Positions 22,469 to 30,652 are shown, counted from the first letter of the stretch. The stretch is DNA of 32,932 bases from Dehalococcoidia bacterium (GCA_011174815.1 DUFF01000085.1:1-32932), one strand, 5' to 3'. Program-made: numbers and translations. The notes: generated from the sequence alone by a model not told the origin.

Positions 22469-22837
22469 TTAATTTTCTACCGTCACTTCCACCACGTTCT
22501 GGCGGGCAATTGCCTTTTCTCTATCGCCACTTTTAATGAAAACGTGCATCAGGCCTAATACTTCGTACTGGCCGTTTTCCAGCTTTGTGGTGTCCCACCT
22601 CACCGGGAAATTCTCGCTTCTCTCTTCCGACTCGCCAATTTTTACCCAGGTACCGGCACCTTTCTTGCGGTAGTACCAGGGGTTGGCTATTTTCTCTATC
22701 GTTCCGGAGATGCCAAGCGACTCCATTTCCTTAAATATAAGGTCTTCGTCGAAGGTTTCCCGCAGCTGCACGGCGCCGGAATATTTTTTGATAACCTCGG
22801 TCGGAACCAGATAAAACGGCCCCCAGTTGTATGACAT
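22469..22837 (-). CDS. Hypothetical protein (122 aa), beta-rich
   Basis: I do not recognise this protein. It starts at ATG 22837 with GGGGGAGG nine bases upstream, so translation is likely efficient. There is no signal peptide or membrane segment. The first 50 residues look mixed helical (PTEVIKKYSGAVQLRETFDEDLIFKEM); from about residue 50 it alternates hydrophobic and polar residues (WYYRKKGAGTWVKIGE, FPVRWDTTKLENGQYEVLGLMHVFI, NVVEVTVEN), which suggests a beta-sandwich of Ig-like type. It lies between the GlnR-like regulator and amtB in a nitrogen cluster. Its own upstream spacer has a TATAAT, so it may be separately transcribed. No function is proposed. Confidence 0.75.
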   Translation of the reverse strand: MSYNWGPFYLVPTEVIKKYSGAVQLRETFDEDLIFKEMESLGISGTIEKIANPWYYRKKGAGTWVKIGESEERSENFPVRWDTTKLENGQYEVLGLMHVFIKSGDREKAIARQNVVEVTVEN

Positions 22838-23163
22838 TTTAATTACCTCCCCCGATGAGTCATTTCTTATTCTCAGGATTGCTTTCTCTTCTGTCCGGCG
22901 GTTTGCTTTAGCTGCTTCAGGCCCGCTTTGTTCTTCTGGGATTTCAGCGGAGGGGATTTGCTCTCACTGCTTATTTTGGGAGAGAGGCTGGCCCACAGGT
23001 AGGTTTTTTGGTAAATATCCACGGTTTTCCCCGCCCTCGGTTATTTGGGGTGAATTGCGGTCAAAAATTATATCTCCCCCATGTTAAAAATATAAAGGAT
23101 AAATGTTACAGGAGTATTACGGGCATGTTAAATCTGTGCCGCAGATAAGGCAGAAAGGCGGGC
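22838..23163. other. 326-base spacer between the response regulator and the 122-aa protein
   Basis: This is the only gap above 300 bases in the window. On the minus strand it contains a TATAAT (23067-23072) without a clear -35, and one weak small ORF (22873-23022, listed separately). The stretch is purine-rich on the minus strand. I see no convincing RNA element, terminator or repeat in it. Confidence 0.5.
22873..23022 (-). CDS. Possible small Lys/Gln/Ser-rich ORF (49 aa)
   Basis: A GTG-started ORF in the spacer gives MDIYQKTYLWASLSPKISSES followed by a basic, Lys/Gln-rich tail ending KRKQS. A TAA lies in frame six codons upstream, so the GTG is the only usual start. A GAGGGCGGGG stretch precedes it at a loose distance, and a TATAAT lies about 45 bases upstream. 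Composition is consistent with a small basic protein, but there is no family evidence and it may be non-coding. Confidence 0.25.
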   Translation of the reverse strand: MDIYQKTYLWASLSPKISSESKSPPLKSQKNKAGLKQLKQTAGQKRKQS

Positions 23164-23838
23164 TTACTGATTGCAGTTGAGGCGGTAGCCGATGTTACGC
23201 ACTGTCTCGACAAAGGTATGGCCTAGGACCTCAATCTTGCTCCGGAGACGCCTGACGTGGACATCGACGGTCCGGTCGCCGCCGAAATAATCATAGCCCC
23301 AGACTTGGTTCAGCAGGGCATCGCGGGTATAGACCCGGCCGGGATGGCTGGCGAGGAACCGCAGCAGCTCGTATTCTTTGAAGGTGAGTTCAATGCGTCG
23401 GCCGCTTATCGATACCTCGTATTTGTCCAGGTCGATCGCGAGGTCGCCGCATCTGATGACCTCGCCTGATTCGGCACTGCCGGCCTTTTTCAGGAGCCGC
23501 TCAATCCGCAGCACCAGTTCACTGGCGTCACCCGGCTCCATGACGAAGTCGTCGATGGCCTCCAGGTCAATACCAGGACGGTCAATAACCCGTCTGTTTA
23601 TCAGCGCCATAACCGGCAGCTGTCTTTTGCTTTTTATCTTCTGAGACAGCCCGGCCAGTTCCGGGCCGCGCTTGCCCCTTATTCCCAGCATTACCAGGTC
23701 CGGGGATTGTTCACTGACCTGCTTCATTACATCATCCTGCGCAGAAGCAAGCGAGCAGTAGAACCCGCTCTGGGTAAGCCCGGAATAAACGCCGTTCAGG
23801 CTATGGCCTTCATCAGTGATAATAAGAATGCGGGGCAA
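23164..23838 (-). CDS. Atypical OmpR-family response regulator, GlnR-like, no phospho-acceptor Asp
   Basis: A 224-residue DNA-binding regulator. Residues 1-115 are a degenerate receiver domain: the place of the phosphorylated Asp reads PDLVMLGIRGKRG (Gly instead of Asp), and the usual conserved Lys near residue 100 is replaced (DDFVMEPGD). Residues about 125-222 are an intact winged helix (ELTFKEYELLRFLASHPGRVYTRDALL, VWGYDYFGGDRTVDVHVRRLRSKI). This architecture and wing are close to actinobacterial GlnR, an orphan regulator of amtB and glnA that works without phosphorylation. No histidine kinase is nearby. It starts at TTG 23838 with GAGGTG five bases before, 15 bases after the glutamate synthase GXGXG gene. 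A nitrogen-control role is inferred from location and similarity. Confidence 0.85.
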   Translation of the reverse strand: MPRILIITDEGHSLNGVYSGLTQSGFYCSLASAQDDVMKQVSEQSPDLVMLGIRGKRGPELAGLSQKIKSKRQLPVMALINRRVIDRPGIDLEAIDDFVMEPGDASELVLRIERLLKKAGSAESGEVIRCGDLAIDLDKYEVSISGRRIELTFKEYELLRFLASHPGRVYTRDALLNQVWGYDYFGGDRTVDVHVRRLRSKIEVLGHTFVETVRNIGYRLNCNQ

Positions 23839-23853
23839 AGTGCCACCTCACCT

Positions 23854-24609
23854 TCAGGGTGCGTAGATTCTGCCATACGGTCTCAGGTAGAGAGGGAAGA
23901 GCTTGATGAATTCACCCTTCAGTATCTCATCAGCATTATATTTGAAGTGGCCGGCGAACTCAACGACCAGTTTTTTTATCAGTTGCCAGTCGTCTTCACT
24001 TGGCCTAGCCATGCCTACTTCTCTGCCCAGCTGATACTTCTCCACATTGCCCTTGAGATAGACGGCGCCGCCGTGCATGCCGGTGCCGATGAAATTGGCC
24101 CTGTGTTCGCCTCCCCCGTTCAGTCCCAGGAGGACCAGCACGCCTCCGGCCATGTATTCGCCGAGGAAGTCCTGCGCCGTGCCCCCGATGACCACCGTTG
24201 GCTTCTTTTCCTGATATTCCTTCATATGTATGCCTGCCCGGTAACCGACGCTATCCCGGACGAAGATTCTGCCGCCGCGCGCCGAGAGGCCGATGATATC
24301 GCCGGCGTGGCCGTGAACGATGATTTCCCCGTCGTTCATGGTGTTGCCGCAGCCGTCCTGGGCATTGCCGTAAACGGTAATTCTGGGCCCGTCCATGAAA
24401 GCGCCTAGGTCATTGCCGGGCGTCCCGTGGATCTCGATTTCCAGGGGCGCATTCAGGCTGGTGCCGATGTAGCGCTGGCCGTATACGTTATGGAGTTCAA
24501 CTTGCCTCGTGCCATTGTTGGCCAGCTCCTTCAGGCGTTCGTTGAGCTCGCGGTAGTACAGGCCGCTGGCGTCAATCGATATCTTTGGCTCGTTCACCTG
24601 CGTGGCCAT
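23854..24609 (-). CDS. Glutamate synthase GXGXG domain protein (GltB domain 3)
   Basis: A stand-alone 251-residue version of the C-terminal domain of the glutamate synthase large subunit. That domain is a right-handed beta-helix, visible as repeated Gly/Asn/Asp turns: NDLGAFMDGPRITVYGNAQDGCGNTM, GEIIVHGHAGDIIGLSARGGRIFV, GYRAGIHM, FLGEYMAGGVLVLLG and GTGMHGGAVYLKG. In bacterial GltB it supports the ammonia tunnel between active sites. ATG 24609 begins one base after the stop of the FMN core gene, so the two are coupled. The C-terminal 50 residues (helical, ending RPYGRIYAP) are extra to the beta-helix. This arrangement resembles archaeal split glutamate synthases. Confidence 0.92.
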   Translation of the reverse strand: MATQVNEPKISIDASGLYYRELNERLKELANNGTRQVELHNVYGQRYIGTSLNAPLEIEIHGTPGNDLGAFMDGPRITVYGNAQDGCGNTMNDGEIIVHGHAGDIIGLSARGGRIFVRDSVGYRAGIHMKEYQEKKPTVVIGGTAQDFLGEYMAGGVLVLLGLNGGGEHRANFIGTGMHGGAVYLKGNVEKYQLGREVGMARPSEDDWQLIKKLVVEFAGHFKYNADEILKGEFIKLFPLYLRPYGRIYAP

Positions 24610-24610
24610 T

Positions 24611-26113
24611 TTAACTTCCCGCCATCCTTACGCCGAGGGTATCGAGTTCGTTTTCGTTGAGGCCCACGCCCCTCAGGGCAAGGCGGTTGCCACGGAGGCT
24701 TTCCAGAGCATTGATGCCCATGCCGCCCAGCATCTCCTTCAGCTCCAGGCTCCAGCCGCGCAGCAGGTTGGCCAGGCGGCGTGCGCCAATCTCCGGATTA
24801 ATCCGCTTGGAGAGGAAGAGGTCGCTGGTGCAGATGCCCCAGGCACACTTGCCGGTATGGCACTGCTGGCAGAGGCGACAGCCCAGCGCAATAAGCGCGG
24901 CCGTGCCGATGTACACCGCATCGGCGCCGAGGGCAACTGCTTTGGCCACGTCGGCGCTGCCCCGTATGCCGCCGGAGATTACAATCGAGGCACGATTGCG
25001 GATGCCCTCCTGACGGAGGCGACTGTCCACCGAGGCCAGGGCCAGCTCTATCGGGATGCCGACGTTGTCCCGGATTACTTTTGGGGCAGCCCCAGTGGCC
25101 CCCCGCAGCCCGTCGAGGACGATGATGTCGGCGCCGGCGCGGACCATACCGCTGGCGATGGCCGCCGAGTTATGCACGGCGGCGATTTTCACCGATACCG
25201 GCTTCTGGTAATGGGTGGCCTCTTTCAGTGCGTAGACCAGCTGTGCCAGGTCCTCGATGGAGTAGATATCGTGCTGCGGCGCCGGGGAGAGGGCATCGGT
25301 GCCCTGGGGAATCATGCGGGTGGTGGAGACCTCGGCGCTGACCTTCTCGCCGGGAAGATGGCCGCCGATGCCGGGCTTGGCCCCCTGGCCGATTTTAATC
25401 TCAACCACGCGGGCGGTATCAAGATATTCCGGGTGCACGCCGAAGCGTCCCGAGGCCACCTGAACGATGGTATTCTTTCCATATTTATAGAGAGTGGGGT
25501 GCAGGCCGCCCTCGCCGGTGTTCCAAAGCGTGCCCATCTCGGTAGCCGCCCGGGCCAGCGACTGGTGCACGTTGAGGCTTACCGCACCGTAAGACATGGC
25601 GGCGAACATAACCGGCACCTCCAGCCTGACCTGAGGTGTCAGCTTAGTTTTCAGCTTCCGGTCCGCATCAAGCTCCAGCCGGTCCGGCTTGCCGCCCAGA
25701 AAGGTGGTCAGCTCCATCGGCTCACGCAGCGGGTCGATGGAAGGGTTGGTCACCTGGCTGGCGTTGAGCACCAGATGGTCCCAATAGATGCGCTGTCCCT
25801 TGTCATTGCCCATGCCAGTGAGGAGGATGCTGCCGGTCTCCGCCTGCTTGATGATGTCCTCGATATACTCCGGGCGCCAGTTATAGTTGTCCCGGTACTC
25901 CAGCGGGTTGCGCCGCACCGTCAGTGCTCCGGTGGGGCAGAAGGTGACGCAGCGATGGCAGCCGGCACAGTTCTCGGTGCGGCTCTTCATCTCGTCGTCT
26001 TCCGCGTCATAATAATGGTTATCAAAGGAGCACTGGTTGACGCAGACCTCGCATTTGATGCAGCGCTCTAGGTCTCGTTCCACTAAAAACTTGGGCGGTA
26101 AATATGTCTTCAT
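24611..26113 (-). CDS. Glutamate synthase FMN-binding core with N-terminal 2x[4Fe-4S] ferredoxin domain
   Basis: A 500-residue stand-alone synthase domain that forms glutamate from 2-oxoglutarate and ammonia at an FMN site. Residues about 14-70 hold two 4Fe-4S motifs (CIKCEVCVNQC and CAGCHRCVTFCP). The alpha/beta barrel follows, with VPVMFAAMSYGAVSLNVHQSLARAA near 185, GTLWNTGEGGLHP, GQGAKPGIGGHLPGEKV, and ISGGIRGSADVAKAVALGADAVYIGTAALIALG near 380. The Cys cluster QQCHTGKCAWGIC corresponds to the 3Fe-4S region of classical GltB. It lacks the glutaminase domain, supplied by the gene two upstream, and the GXGXG domain, supplied by the next gene. The ferredoxin domain suggests electrons come from ferredoxin or from the Fe-S/FAD proteins in this operon. 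Confidence 0.94.
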   Translation of the reverse strand: MKTYLPPKFLVERDLERCIKCEVCVNQCSFDNHYYDAEDDEMKSRTENCAGCHRCVTFCPTGALTVRRNPLEYRDNYNWRPEYIEDIIKQAETGSILLTGMGNDKGQRIYWDHLVLNASQVTNPSIDPLREPMELTTFLGGKPDRLELDADRKLKTKLTPQVRLEVPVMFAAMSYGAVSLNVHQSLARAATEMGTLWNTGEGGLHPTLYKYGKNTIVQVASGRFGVHPEYLDTARVVEIKIGQGAKPGIGGHLPGEKVSAEVSTTRMIPQGTDALSPAPQHDIYSIEDLAQLVYALKEATHYQKPVSVKIAAVHNSAAIASGMVRAGADIIVLDGLRGATGAAPKVIRDNVGIPIELALASVDSRLRQEGIRNRASIVISGGIRGSADVAKAVALGADAVYIGTAALIALGCRLCQQCHTGKCAWGICTSDLFLSKRINPEIGARRLANLLRGWSLELKEMLGGMGINALESLRGNRLALRGVGLNENELDTLGVRMAGS

Positions 26114-26119
26114 CCTTCC

Positions 26120-26893
26120 TCACCCCTCAATGCGTATCGCTATTCCCTTTTTCGCCAGATATTCTTTCGTCTCTGGAATGGAGTGCATGCCGTAGTGGAA
26201 GATGCTGGCCGCCAGCACCGCATCTGCCCTGCCGGCCACCAGTGCCTGGTAGAGGTCTTCCAGCGCGCCGGCGCCGCCGCTGGCGATAACCGGCACCGTA
26301 ACCGCCTCCGAGATGGTGCGGGTCAGTTCAATATCGTAGCCAGCGCGGTGTCCGTCAGCGTCAATGCTGGTCAGCAGTATCTCCCCCGCCCCCATGGCAA
26401 CGGCCTGCTGCGCCCAGAACAGGGCATCTATCCCCGTCGGCTGCTGGCCGCTGTGGGTGTAGACCTCCCACTTGGCCCGCGGGCCATTCTCCACACGCTT
26501 GGCGTCAATGGCCACCACGATGCACTGGCTGCCGAATTTGGCCGCGCCCTCCCGTATCAGTTCTGGAGTGAGCACCGCCGCCGTATTGATGGATACTTTG
26601 TCCGCGCCTGCTTTCAGCATGCGGCGCATGTCATCGGTGGTGCGCAGGCCGCCGCCCACGGTGAGTGGTATGAACACCTGCTCCGAGATGCGCTCGACAA
26701 CGTCCACCAGCGTATCCCGCCCTTCCGGCGTGGCGCTGATGTCCAGAAAGACCAGCTCGTCGGCGCCCTGCTCGTAGTAGAAAGCGGACAGTTCCACCGG
26801 GTCGCCGGCGTCGCGCAGCCGGACGAAACTGGTTCCCTTGACCACGCGCCCGTCCTTGACGTCGAGGCAGGGTATAATGCGCTTAGTGAGCAT
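26120..26893 (-). CDS. hisF: Imidazole glycerol phosphate synthase subunit HisF
   Basis: The cyclase half of the HisH-HisF complex, which uses ammonia from glutamine to make imidazole glycerol phosphate and AICAR in histidine synthesis. It is a (beta/alpha)8 barrel of 257 residues. The catalytic Asp residues lie in [16 protein letters not shown] (residues about 5-20) and [11 protein letters not shown] near 130; phosphate-binding loops are VGGGLRT and [12 protein letters not shown]. The start [11 protein letters not shown] at ATG 26893 is standard, with GAGGAG upstream, and overlaps the end of the glutaminase gene by 11 bases. It is separated from hisH by the FAD oxidoreductase and glutaminase genes. 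Confidence 0.96.
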   Translation of the reverse strand: MLTKRIIPCLDVKDGRVVKGTSFVRLRDAGDPVELSAFYYEQGADELVFLDISATPEGRDTLVDVVERISEQVFIPLTVGGGLRTTDDMRRMLKAGADKVSINTAAVLTPELIREGAAKFGSQCIVVAIDAKRVENGPRAKWEVYTHSGQQPTGIDALFWAQQAVAMGAGEILLTSIDADGHRAGYDIELTRTISEAVTVPVIASGGAGALEDLYQALVAGRADAVLAASIFHYGMHSIPETKEYLAKKGIAIRIEG

Positions 26894-28022
26894 GAGCAAC
26901 CATCTCCTCGACATCGACTTTTATAGGCGCCTGCAGGCTGCCGATTATCGGTTCGCCTCCGGCCGGAATCCAGGCGTCGTCAAGGTCGGGGCAGACCAGG
27001 CGGATGGCCGACTCTTCAGACGAGAGGTAGAGCATGCTGCCCTTTGTGCCCACGGTCAGCGGGCGCAGCCGGATGCGGTCGGTGAGGCCTATCATCTCCC
27101 CGTGGTGGGCAATGATGACGGTGAACGGTCCGTTCAGGAGCAGGCTGCCATAGACCTGGCGCAGGGTGCGAAGAAGTTCCTGTTCTGCCGGCGGCCGCCG
27201 CTCGATATCCGACCACAGCGGGGCGGCCAGGACGCGGGCCGCAATCTCAACCGGCAGGTTGTGCTTCCGTATCAGCAGGTCGACGGCGTAGGCTACCACT
27301 TCCGTATCGGTCTGCATGGTGCAGTGGTAGCCGTACTGCTCCAGATAGCGCCGGTTTATGCCGTAGGATGAAATTTCCCCGTTGTGCACCACCGTCCAGT
27401 CCAGGATGCAGAAGGGGTGGGCACCACCCCACCACCCGGGGCTATTGGTCGGGAAGCGGCCGTGCGCTGTCCACAGGTAACCCTCGTACTGCTCCAGGCA
27501 GAAATACTCGGCGATATCCTCCGGATAGCCAACCCCCTTGAAAGCTCCCATGTTCTTGCCGCTGGAAAAGACAAAGGCGTCCTGAAGCTGGGTATTGATA
27601 TTCATTACCTGCTCGACCACGTAGTCATCATCCGATTTGCCCTCAGGTTTCAGCTCATTTATTTCCAGGAAATAGCGCCAGACCGCAGGCGGGTCGGTGA
27701 TGGCCGGTGTCGGCTGAGTTGGTATCTCTTCCTGGTGGATGAGGTGAAATTTTTTCCGGAGCAGCGACTCTACCTCTTCCTGCCCTTTTTTGGTCAGGTA
27801 CATGATGTGGAAGGCGTAGCGGTCAGCGTAATCGGGGTACAGGCCGTAGACGGCGAACCCGCCGCCGAGCCCGTTGCCGCGGTCGTGCATGTTGGCGATG
27901 GCCCTGATGATATCTTTTCCCGAGAACCTTTTGCCGGACGTGTCCATCATGCCGAATATGGAGCAGGCATCGATTACCTTATCGTCCCGGTACGGGTTCT
28001 GTATTCGGTCAAGGTCTTTCAT
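26883..28022 (-). CDS. Class II glutamine amidotransferase, GltB glutaminase domain
   Basis: A 379-residue Ntn-type glutaminase that releases ammonia for the glutamate synthase core. The nucleophile is the Cys in [15 protein letters not shown] at residue 20, so removal of a 19-residue propeptide would be needed to expose it, as in other glutamate synthases. Substrate-binding regions are [13 protein letters not shown] (near 190), [21 protein letters not shown] (near 212) and [13 protein letters not shown]. The insert from about 75 to 150 is charged. ATG 28022 starts it, 25 bases after the FAD oxidoreductase stop. hisF overlaps its end. It could in principle also feed other synthases, but the neighbouring FMN core gene makes the glutamate synthase role most likely. 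Confidence 0.92.
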   Translation of the reverse strand: MKDLDRIQNPYRDDKVIDACSIFGMMDTSGKRFSGKDIIRAIANMHDRGNGLGGGFAVYGLYPDYADRYAFHIMYLTKKGQEEVESLLRKKFHLIHQEEIPTQPTPAITDPPAVWRYFLEINELKPEGKSDDDYVVEQVMNINTQLQDAFVFSSGKNMGAFKGVGYPEDIAEYFCLEQYEGYLWTAHGRFPTNSPGWWGGAHPFCILDWTVVHNGEISSYGINRRYLEQYGYHCTMQTDTEVVAYAVDLLIRKHNLPVEIAARVLAAPLWSDIERRPPAEQELLRTLRQVYGSLLLNGPFTVIIAHHGEMIGLTDRIRLRPLTVGTKGSMLYLSSEESAIRLVCPDLDDAWIPAGGEPIIGSLQAPIKVDVEEMVAHAH

Positions 28023-28046
28023 AATGTATCTCCAAAGAAGAATAAA

Positions 28047-29381
28047 TTATTCGCCGGCAATCACTTCCTCGGGTTCTTCTGCGGCCACGGGCGAGACCAC
28101 CGCTCCGGCGGGCACTTCCAGTTCCGGCCGCCACAGCTTTCCGGGCAGGAAAGCCAGGCCGAAATCGTCCGCCACCAGCGACTGCTTGAATTCAGACACG
28201 TTTATCTGATTCTGCACCAGACCCCGGATGATGCCTGCCTGCTCTATATCTCCGGCAAAGATAAGGCCGACAGCCACGCCATTCTTCAGGATGACTTTGC
28301 GGTAGGTGCCGTTTTTGTTCGATGTGATAACTTCATAGCTCTCATCCGGTGGCACCACCATTCCGGCTGAGACCACGTTCAGGCCGAAGTATTTCATCGA
28401 GTTCATAGCCATGCCGCCCGGGTACTCTGTGGGCCGTCCGGCCATATTGAAGCCGGCGGTGCGCCCGCCGATGTAGGCATTGGGCCATATCGGAGTGAGG
28501 CGGCATTCCCCATAGGGGATATCATAGGCTTCGGCGACGTCACCGCAGGCGTAAGCATCGGGATGGGAGGTGGTCATGTGGCGGTCAACGACGATGCCCC
28601 GGTTCACCTTTATGCCGGTGCCGTTGACCAACTCGAGGCGCGGGCGGACGCCGATGGCAATTATCACCATGCGGCAGGGAATCTTGCTGCCGTCGTCCAG
28701 GGTGACGCCGTGCACCCTTTTTCCCCCGCCGTTTATTTCCGAAACAACGTGGCCGGTGATGATATCCACTCCAGCCTGACGCAGCGCGGTATCCTCAAGG
28801 GCGGAGACCTCTTCATCGAGGATGGTATTGAGCACGCGATCCTTCATCTCGACGATGGTTACTGTGGCACCGCGCTTGACCAGCGCTTCGGTCACGCTGA
28901 CGCCGATGAGGCCGCCCCCGATGACCACGGCCCGCTCTGCTCCGCCGAGGTATTGGTTAATGGCCCTGGCATCATCCAGCCTGGTGAAAGTGAAAACACC
29001 TTCCCGGTCGATGCCCTTCATGGGGGGGACGATGGGCAGGCCGCCGGTCGTCAGCAGCAGCTTCTGCCATGAAATGGTGCTCTTTGATTCCAGCTTCAGG
29101 GTATGCTCGGCCAGGTCAAGGCTGACCGCTTTCTGCCCTAGAATGGTGCTGATGCGGTTGCGCTCGTAGAAATCGGCCGGCCGGTAAAGCATACGCTCCA
29201 GCGAGCATCCTTCCGCCAAGTGCTCGGAGATGAGCGGCCGCGAGTAAACCGGGTAAGGCTCGTCAGAGACGATGGCTATACTGCCGTGCTCGTCCACCTC
29301 GCGTATCGCTTCCGCGGCACCGATGCCGCCGGCGGAGTTGCCGATAATCAGATATTTCGCTTCCGTCAGATTATCTGCCAT
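28047..29381 (-). CDS. FAD/NAD(P)-dependent pyridine nucleotide-disulfide-type oxidoreductase
   Basis: A 444-residue flavoprotein of the NADH oxidase/NirB-N-terminal type. The FAD dinucleotide motif is LIIGNSAGGIGAAEAIR (residues about 10-26), the NAD(P) motif is VVIGGGLIGVSVTEALVKRG (near 151), and the second FAD motif is PDAYACGDVAEAYD (near 280). There is no CxxxxC redox disulfide near the N-terminus. The tail is Ala/Glu/Pro-rich (AGAVVSPVAAEEPEEV). Within an operon of split glutamate synthase genes it may take the part of the GltD small subunit, passing electrons from NAD(P)H to Fe-S proteins. This is inference; it is not a GltD homologue in the strict sense. Confidence 0.87.
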   Translation of the reverse strand: MADNLTEAKYLIIGNSAGGIGAAEAIREVDEHGSIAIVSDEPYPVYSRPLISEHLAEGCSLERMLYRPADFYERNRISTILGQKAVSLDLAEHTLKLESKSTISWQKLLLTTGGLPIVPPMKGIDREGVFTFTRLDDARAINQYLGGAERAVVIGGGLIGVSVTEALVKRGATVTIVEMKDRVLNTILDEEVSALEDTALRQAGVDIITGHVVSEINGGGKRVHGVTLDDGSKIPCRMVIIAIGVRPRLELVNGTGIKVNRGIVVDRHMTTSHPDAYACGDVAEAYDIPYGECRLTPIWPNAYIGGRTAGFNMAGRPTEYPGGMAMNSMKYFGLNVVSAGMVVPPDESYEVITSNKNGTYRKVILKNGVAVGLIFAGDIEQAGIIRGLVQNQINVSEFKQSLVADDFGLAFLPGKLWRPELEVPAGAVVSPVAAEEPEEVIAGE

Positions 29382-29398
29382 CTTGTCTTTCTTCCTGA

Positions 29399-30019
29399 TT
29401 ACGCATTTTTGCCGTTCCGGGCGTGCCGGAGGAAATTCTGGTACATTTTCAGCCCGTAATCTCCGCTCTTCTCCGGGTGGAACTGTGTCGCCACTAGGTT
29501 GCCGCGCGCGATGACGCTTCCCATGGTGACACCGTATTCCGTTTCCCCGATGGCCAGTGATTTATCGTCCGGCTCCCCGTAATAGCTGTGCACGAAGTAG
29601 AAGTTCGCCCCATCAGGTATGCCTTCAAATACAGGGTGGCTTACGCGCTGCCTCACCTGGTTCCAGCCCATATGGGGTACTTTCCGCCCGGCGGGCAGTT
29701 TTTTCACCCGGCCGGGAATAATTCCGAGGCAGTCATGCCCGCCGCCTTCTTCGGTGCCGGTGAAGAGCACCTGCAGCCCGACGCAGACGCCGAAGAAAGG
29801 CCGGTCTTCGGCGATGAGTTGCTTTATCGGCTCTATCAGCCCTAGCTTTCTCAGGCTGTCCATGGTATCGCCGGCGGCACCGACGCCGGGCAGGATAACC
29901 GCCTGAGCTTTTTGTATTTCCTCCGCACGGCTGGTTATTCTGGACTGATGGCCCAGCTTGGCCATGGCATTGGCCACGCTGCGCAGGTTGCCGGCACCGT
30001 AATCGATTATGGCAATCAT
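29399..30019 (-). CDS. hisH: Imidazole glycerol phosphate synthase subunit HisH
   Basis: The glutaminase half of the HisH-HisF enzyme of histidine synthesis. It is a class I amidotransferase of 206 residues. The start IAIIDYGAGNLRSVANA is standard; the oxyanion region is ILPGVGAAGDTM near 43; the nucleophile elbow is FFGVCVGLQVLF near 80; the His/Glu pair is ATQFHPEKSG near 180. It follows the Fe-S protein gene by about 54 bases and precedes the FAD oxidoreductase by 17 bases. No other his genes are in the window, so hisH and hisF have been placed in a nitrogen operon apart from them. Confidence 0.96.
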   Translation of the reverse strand: MIAIIDYGAGNLRSVANAMAKLGHQSRITSRAEEIQKAQAVILPGVGAAGDTMDSLRKLGLIEPIKQLIAEDRPFFGVCVGLQVLFTGTEEGGGHDCLGIIPGRVKKLPAGRKVPHMGWNQVRQRVSHPVFEGIPDGANFYFVHSYYGEPDDKSLAIGETEYGVTMGSVIARGNLVATQFHPEKSGDYGLKMYQNFLRHARNGKNA

Positions 30020-30073
30020 TTATATCTCTCTATCGCTTATTTCAATAACGGTGTTCCTATTTTACCGGTATTT

Positions 30074-30532
30074 CTATTCTGTGGAAACAGGGGATTCAAT
30101 TTCAGTATACACCAGAGCCTCGTTAGGGCAGTGGGCCACGCACGCCGGCGTACCGCTGGAATAGCAGAGGTCGCACTTGGCAATCGTGCCCCGTTCGGTA
30201 TCCCGCCGGATAACACCGAAAGGGCAAGAGAGGACACAGGTCCAGCAGCCCATGCACTTATCCGTATCCACCAGCACTGTGCCGCTTTCTGGGTCGCGCT
30301 GCAGGGCACCGGTGAGGCAGGCATAGACGCAGTATGGTTCATCGCAGTGCCGGCATTGCAGGGCAAAGGAAACGGGCGCTTTCCGCTGCACTACCACGCG
30401 CGGCACAGAGCGAGGTGAGTCTCCTTTCAGGGCCTTTATCATGTCTTTCGATGCCGCTTGCTCCAGACGACAGTAGACCTCGCAGAGGCCGCAGCCCATA
30501 CACGCTTCCTCAATAATATACACCCTTTTCAC
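30074..30532 (-). CDS. Four-cluster [4Fe-4S] electron-transfer protein (HycB/DmsB-like)
   Basis: A roughly 150-residue protein with four sets of four cysteines: CMGCGLCEVYC, CRHCDEPYCVYAC, CMGCWTCVLSCP and CDLCYSSGTPACVAHCP. This pattern is that of the electron-transfer subunits of molybdopterin and hydrogenase-type oxidoreductases. There is no signal peptide, so it acts in the cytoplasm. The track starts at TTG 30547; GTG 30532 (MKRVYIIEEACMGCG) is favoured because the protein then begins as its relatives do and GGTGAT lies four bases before it. It is the first gene of the hisH-glutamate synthase operon and could carry electrons between the FAD oxidoreductase and the FMN core, which is inference. 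Confidence 0.88.
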   Translation of the reverse strand: MKRVYIIEEACMGCGLCEVYCRLEQAASKDMIKALKGDSPRSVPRVVVQRKAPVSFALQCRHCDEPYCVYACLTGALQRDPESGTVLVDTDKCMGCWTCVLSCPFGVIRRDTERGTIAKCDLCYSSGTPACVAHCPNEALVYTEIESPVSTE

Positions 30533-30573
30533 ATCGATCACCAGCAATAAGCGGAAAACGGTTGCCGTATTCC

Positions 30574-30603
30574 ATTATAAGGTGCTGGTATACTAAATGT
30601 CAA
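30574..30603 (-). promoter_or_regulatory. Strong predicted promoter for the Fe-S/hisH/glutamate synthase operon
   Basis: On the minus strand a perfect TTGACA (30598-30603) is followed after 18 bases by a perfect TATAAT (30574-30579). Transcripts would begin near 30567, about 35 bases before GTG 30532. It is the best promoter match in the window and likely serves the genes down to the GlnR-like regulator. Confidence 0.75.
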
Positions 30604-30604
30604 T

Positions 30605-30629
30605 ATAATGATGATAAATATTTCATTAT
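30605..30629. repeat. Inverted repeat ATAATGA/TCATTAT next to the leftward -35
   Basis: Perfect 7-bp arms (30605-30611 and 30623-30629) with an 11-base spacer lie one base upstream of the leftward TTGACA. The position suits an activator or repressor site for the operon. The arms are AT-rich, so chance is possible. Confidence 0.4.
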
Positions 30630-30652
30630 TATTTCAATAAAAAACTTGTTAT

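Noticed and set aside
24602-26071. 489-residue + strand ORF opposite the glutamate synthase core
   Set aside because: It is the antisense shadow of a high-GC gene with clear FMN and Fe-S motifs; its translation is His/Gly/Ala-rich and low in family likeness.
27384-28370. 328-residue + strand ORF across the glutaminase and FAD oxidoreductase genes
   Set aside because: It spans the boundary of two well-supported minus-strand genes and has no recognisable domain.
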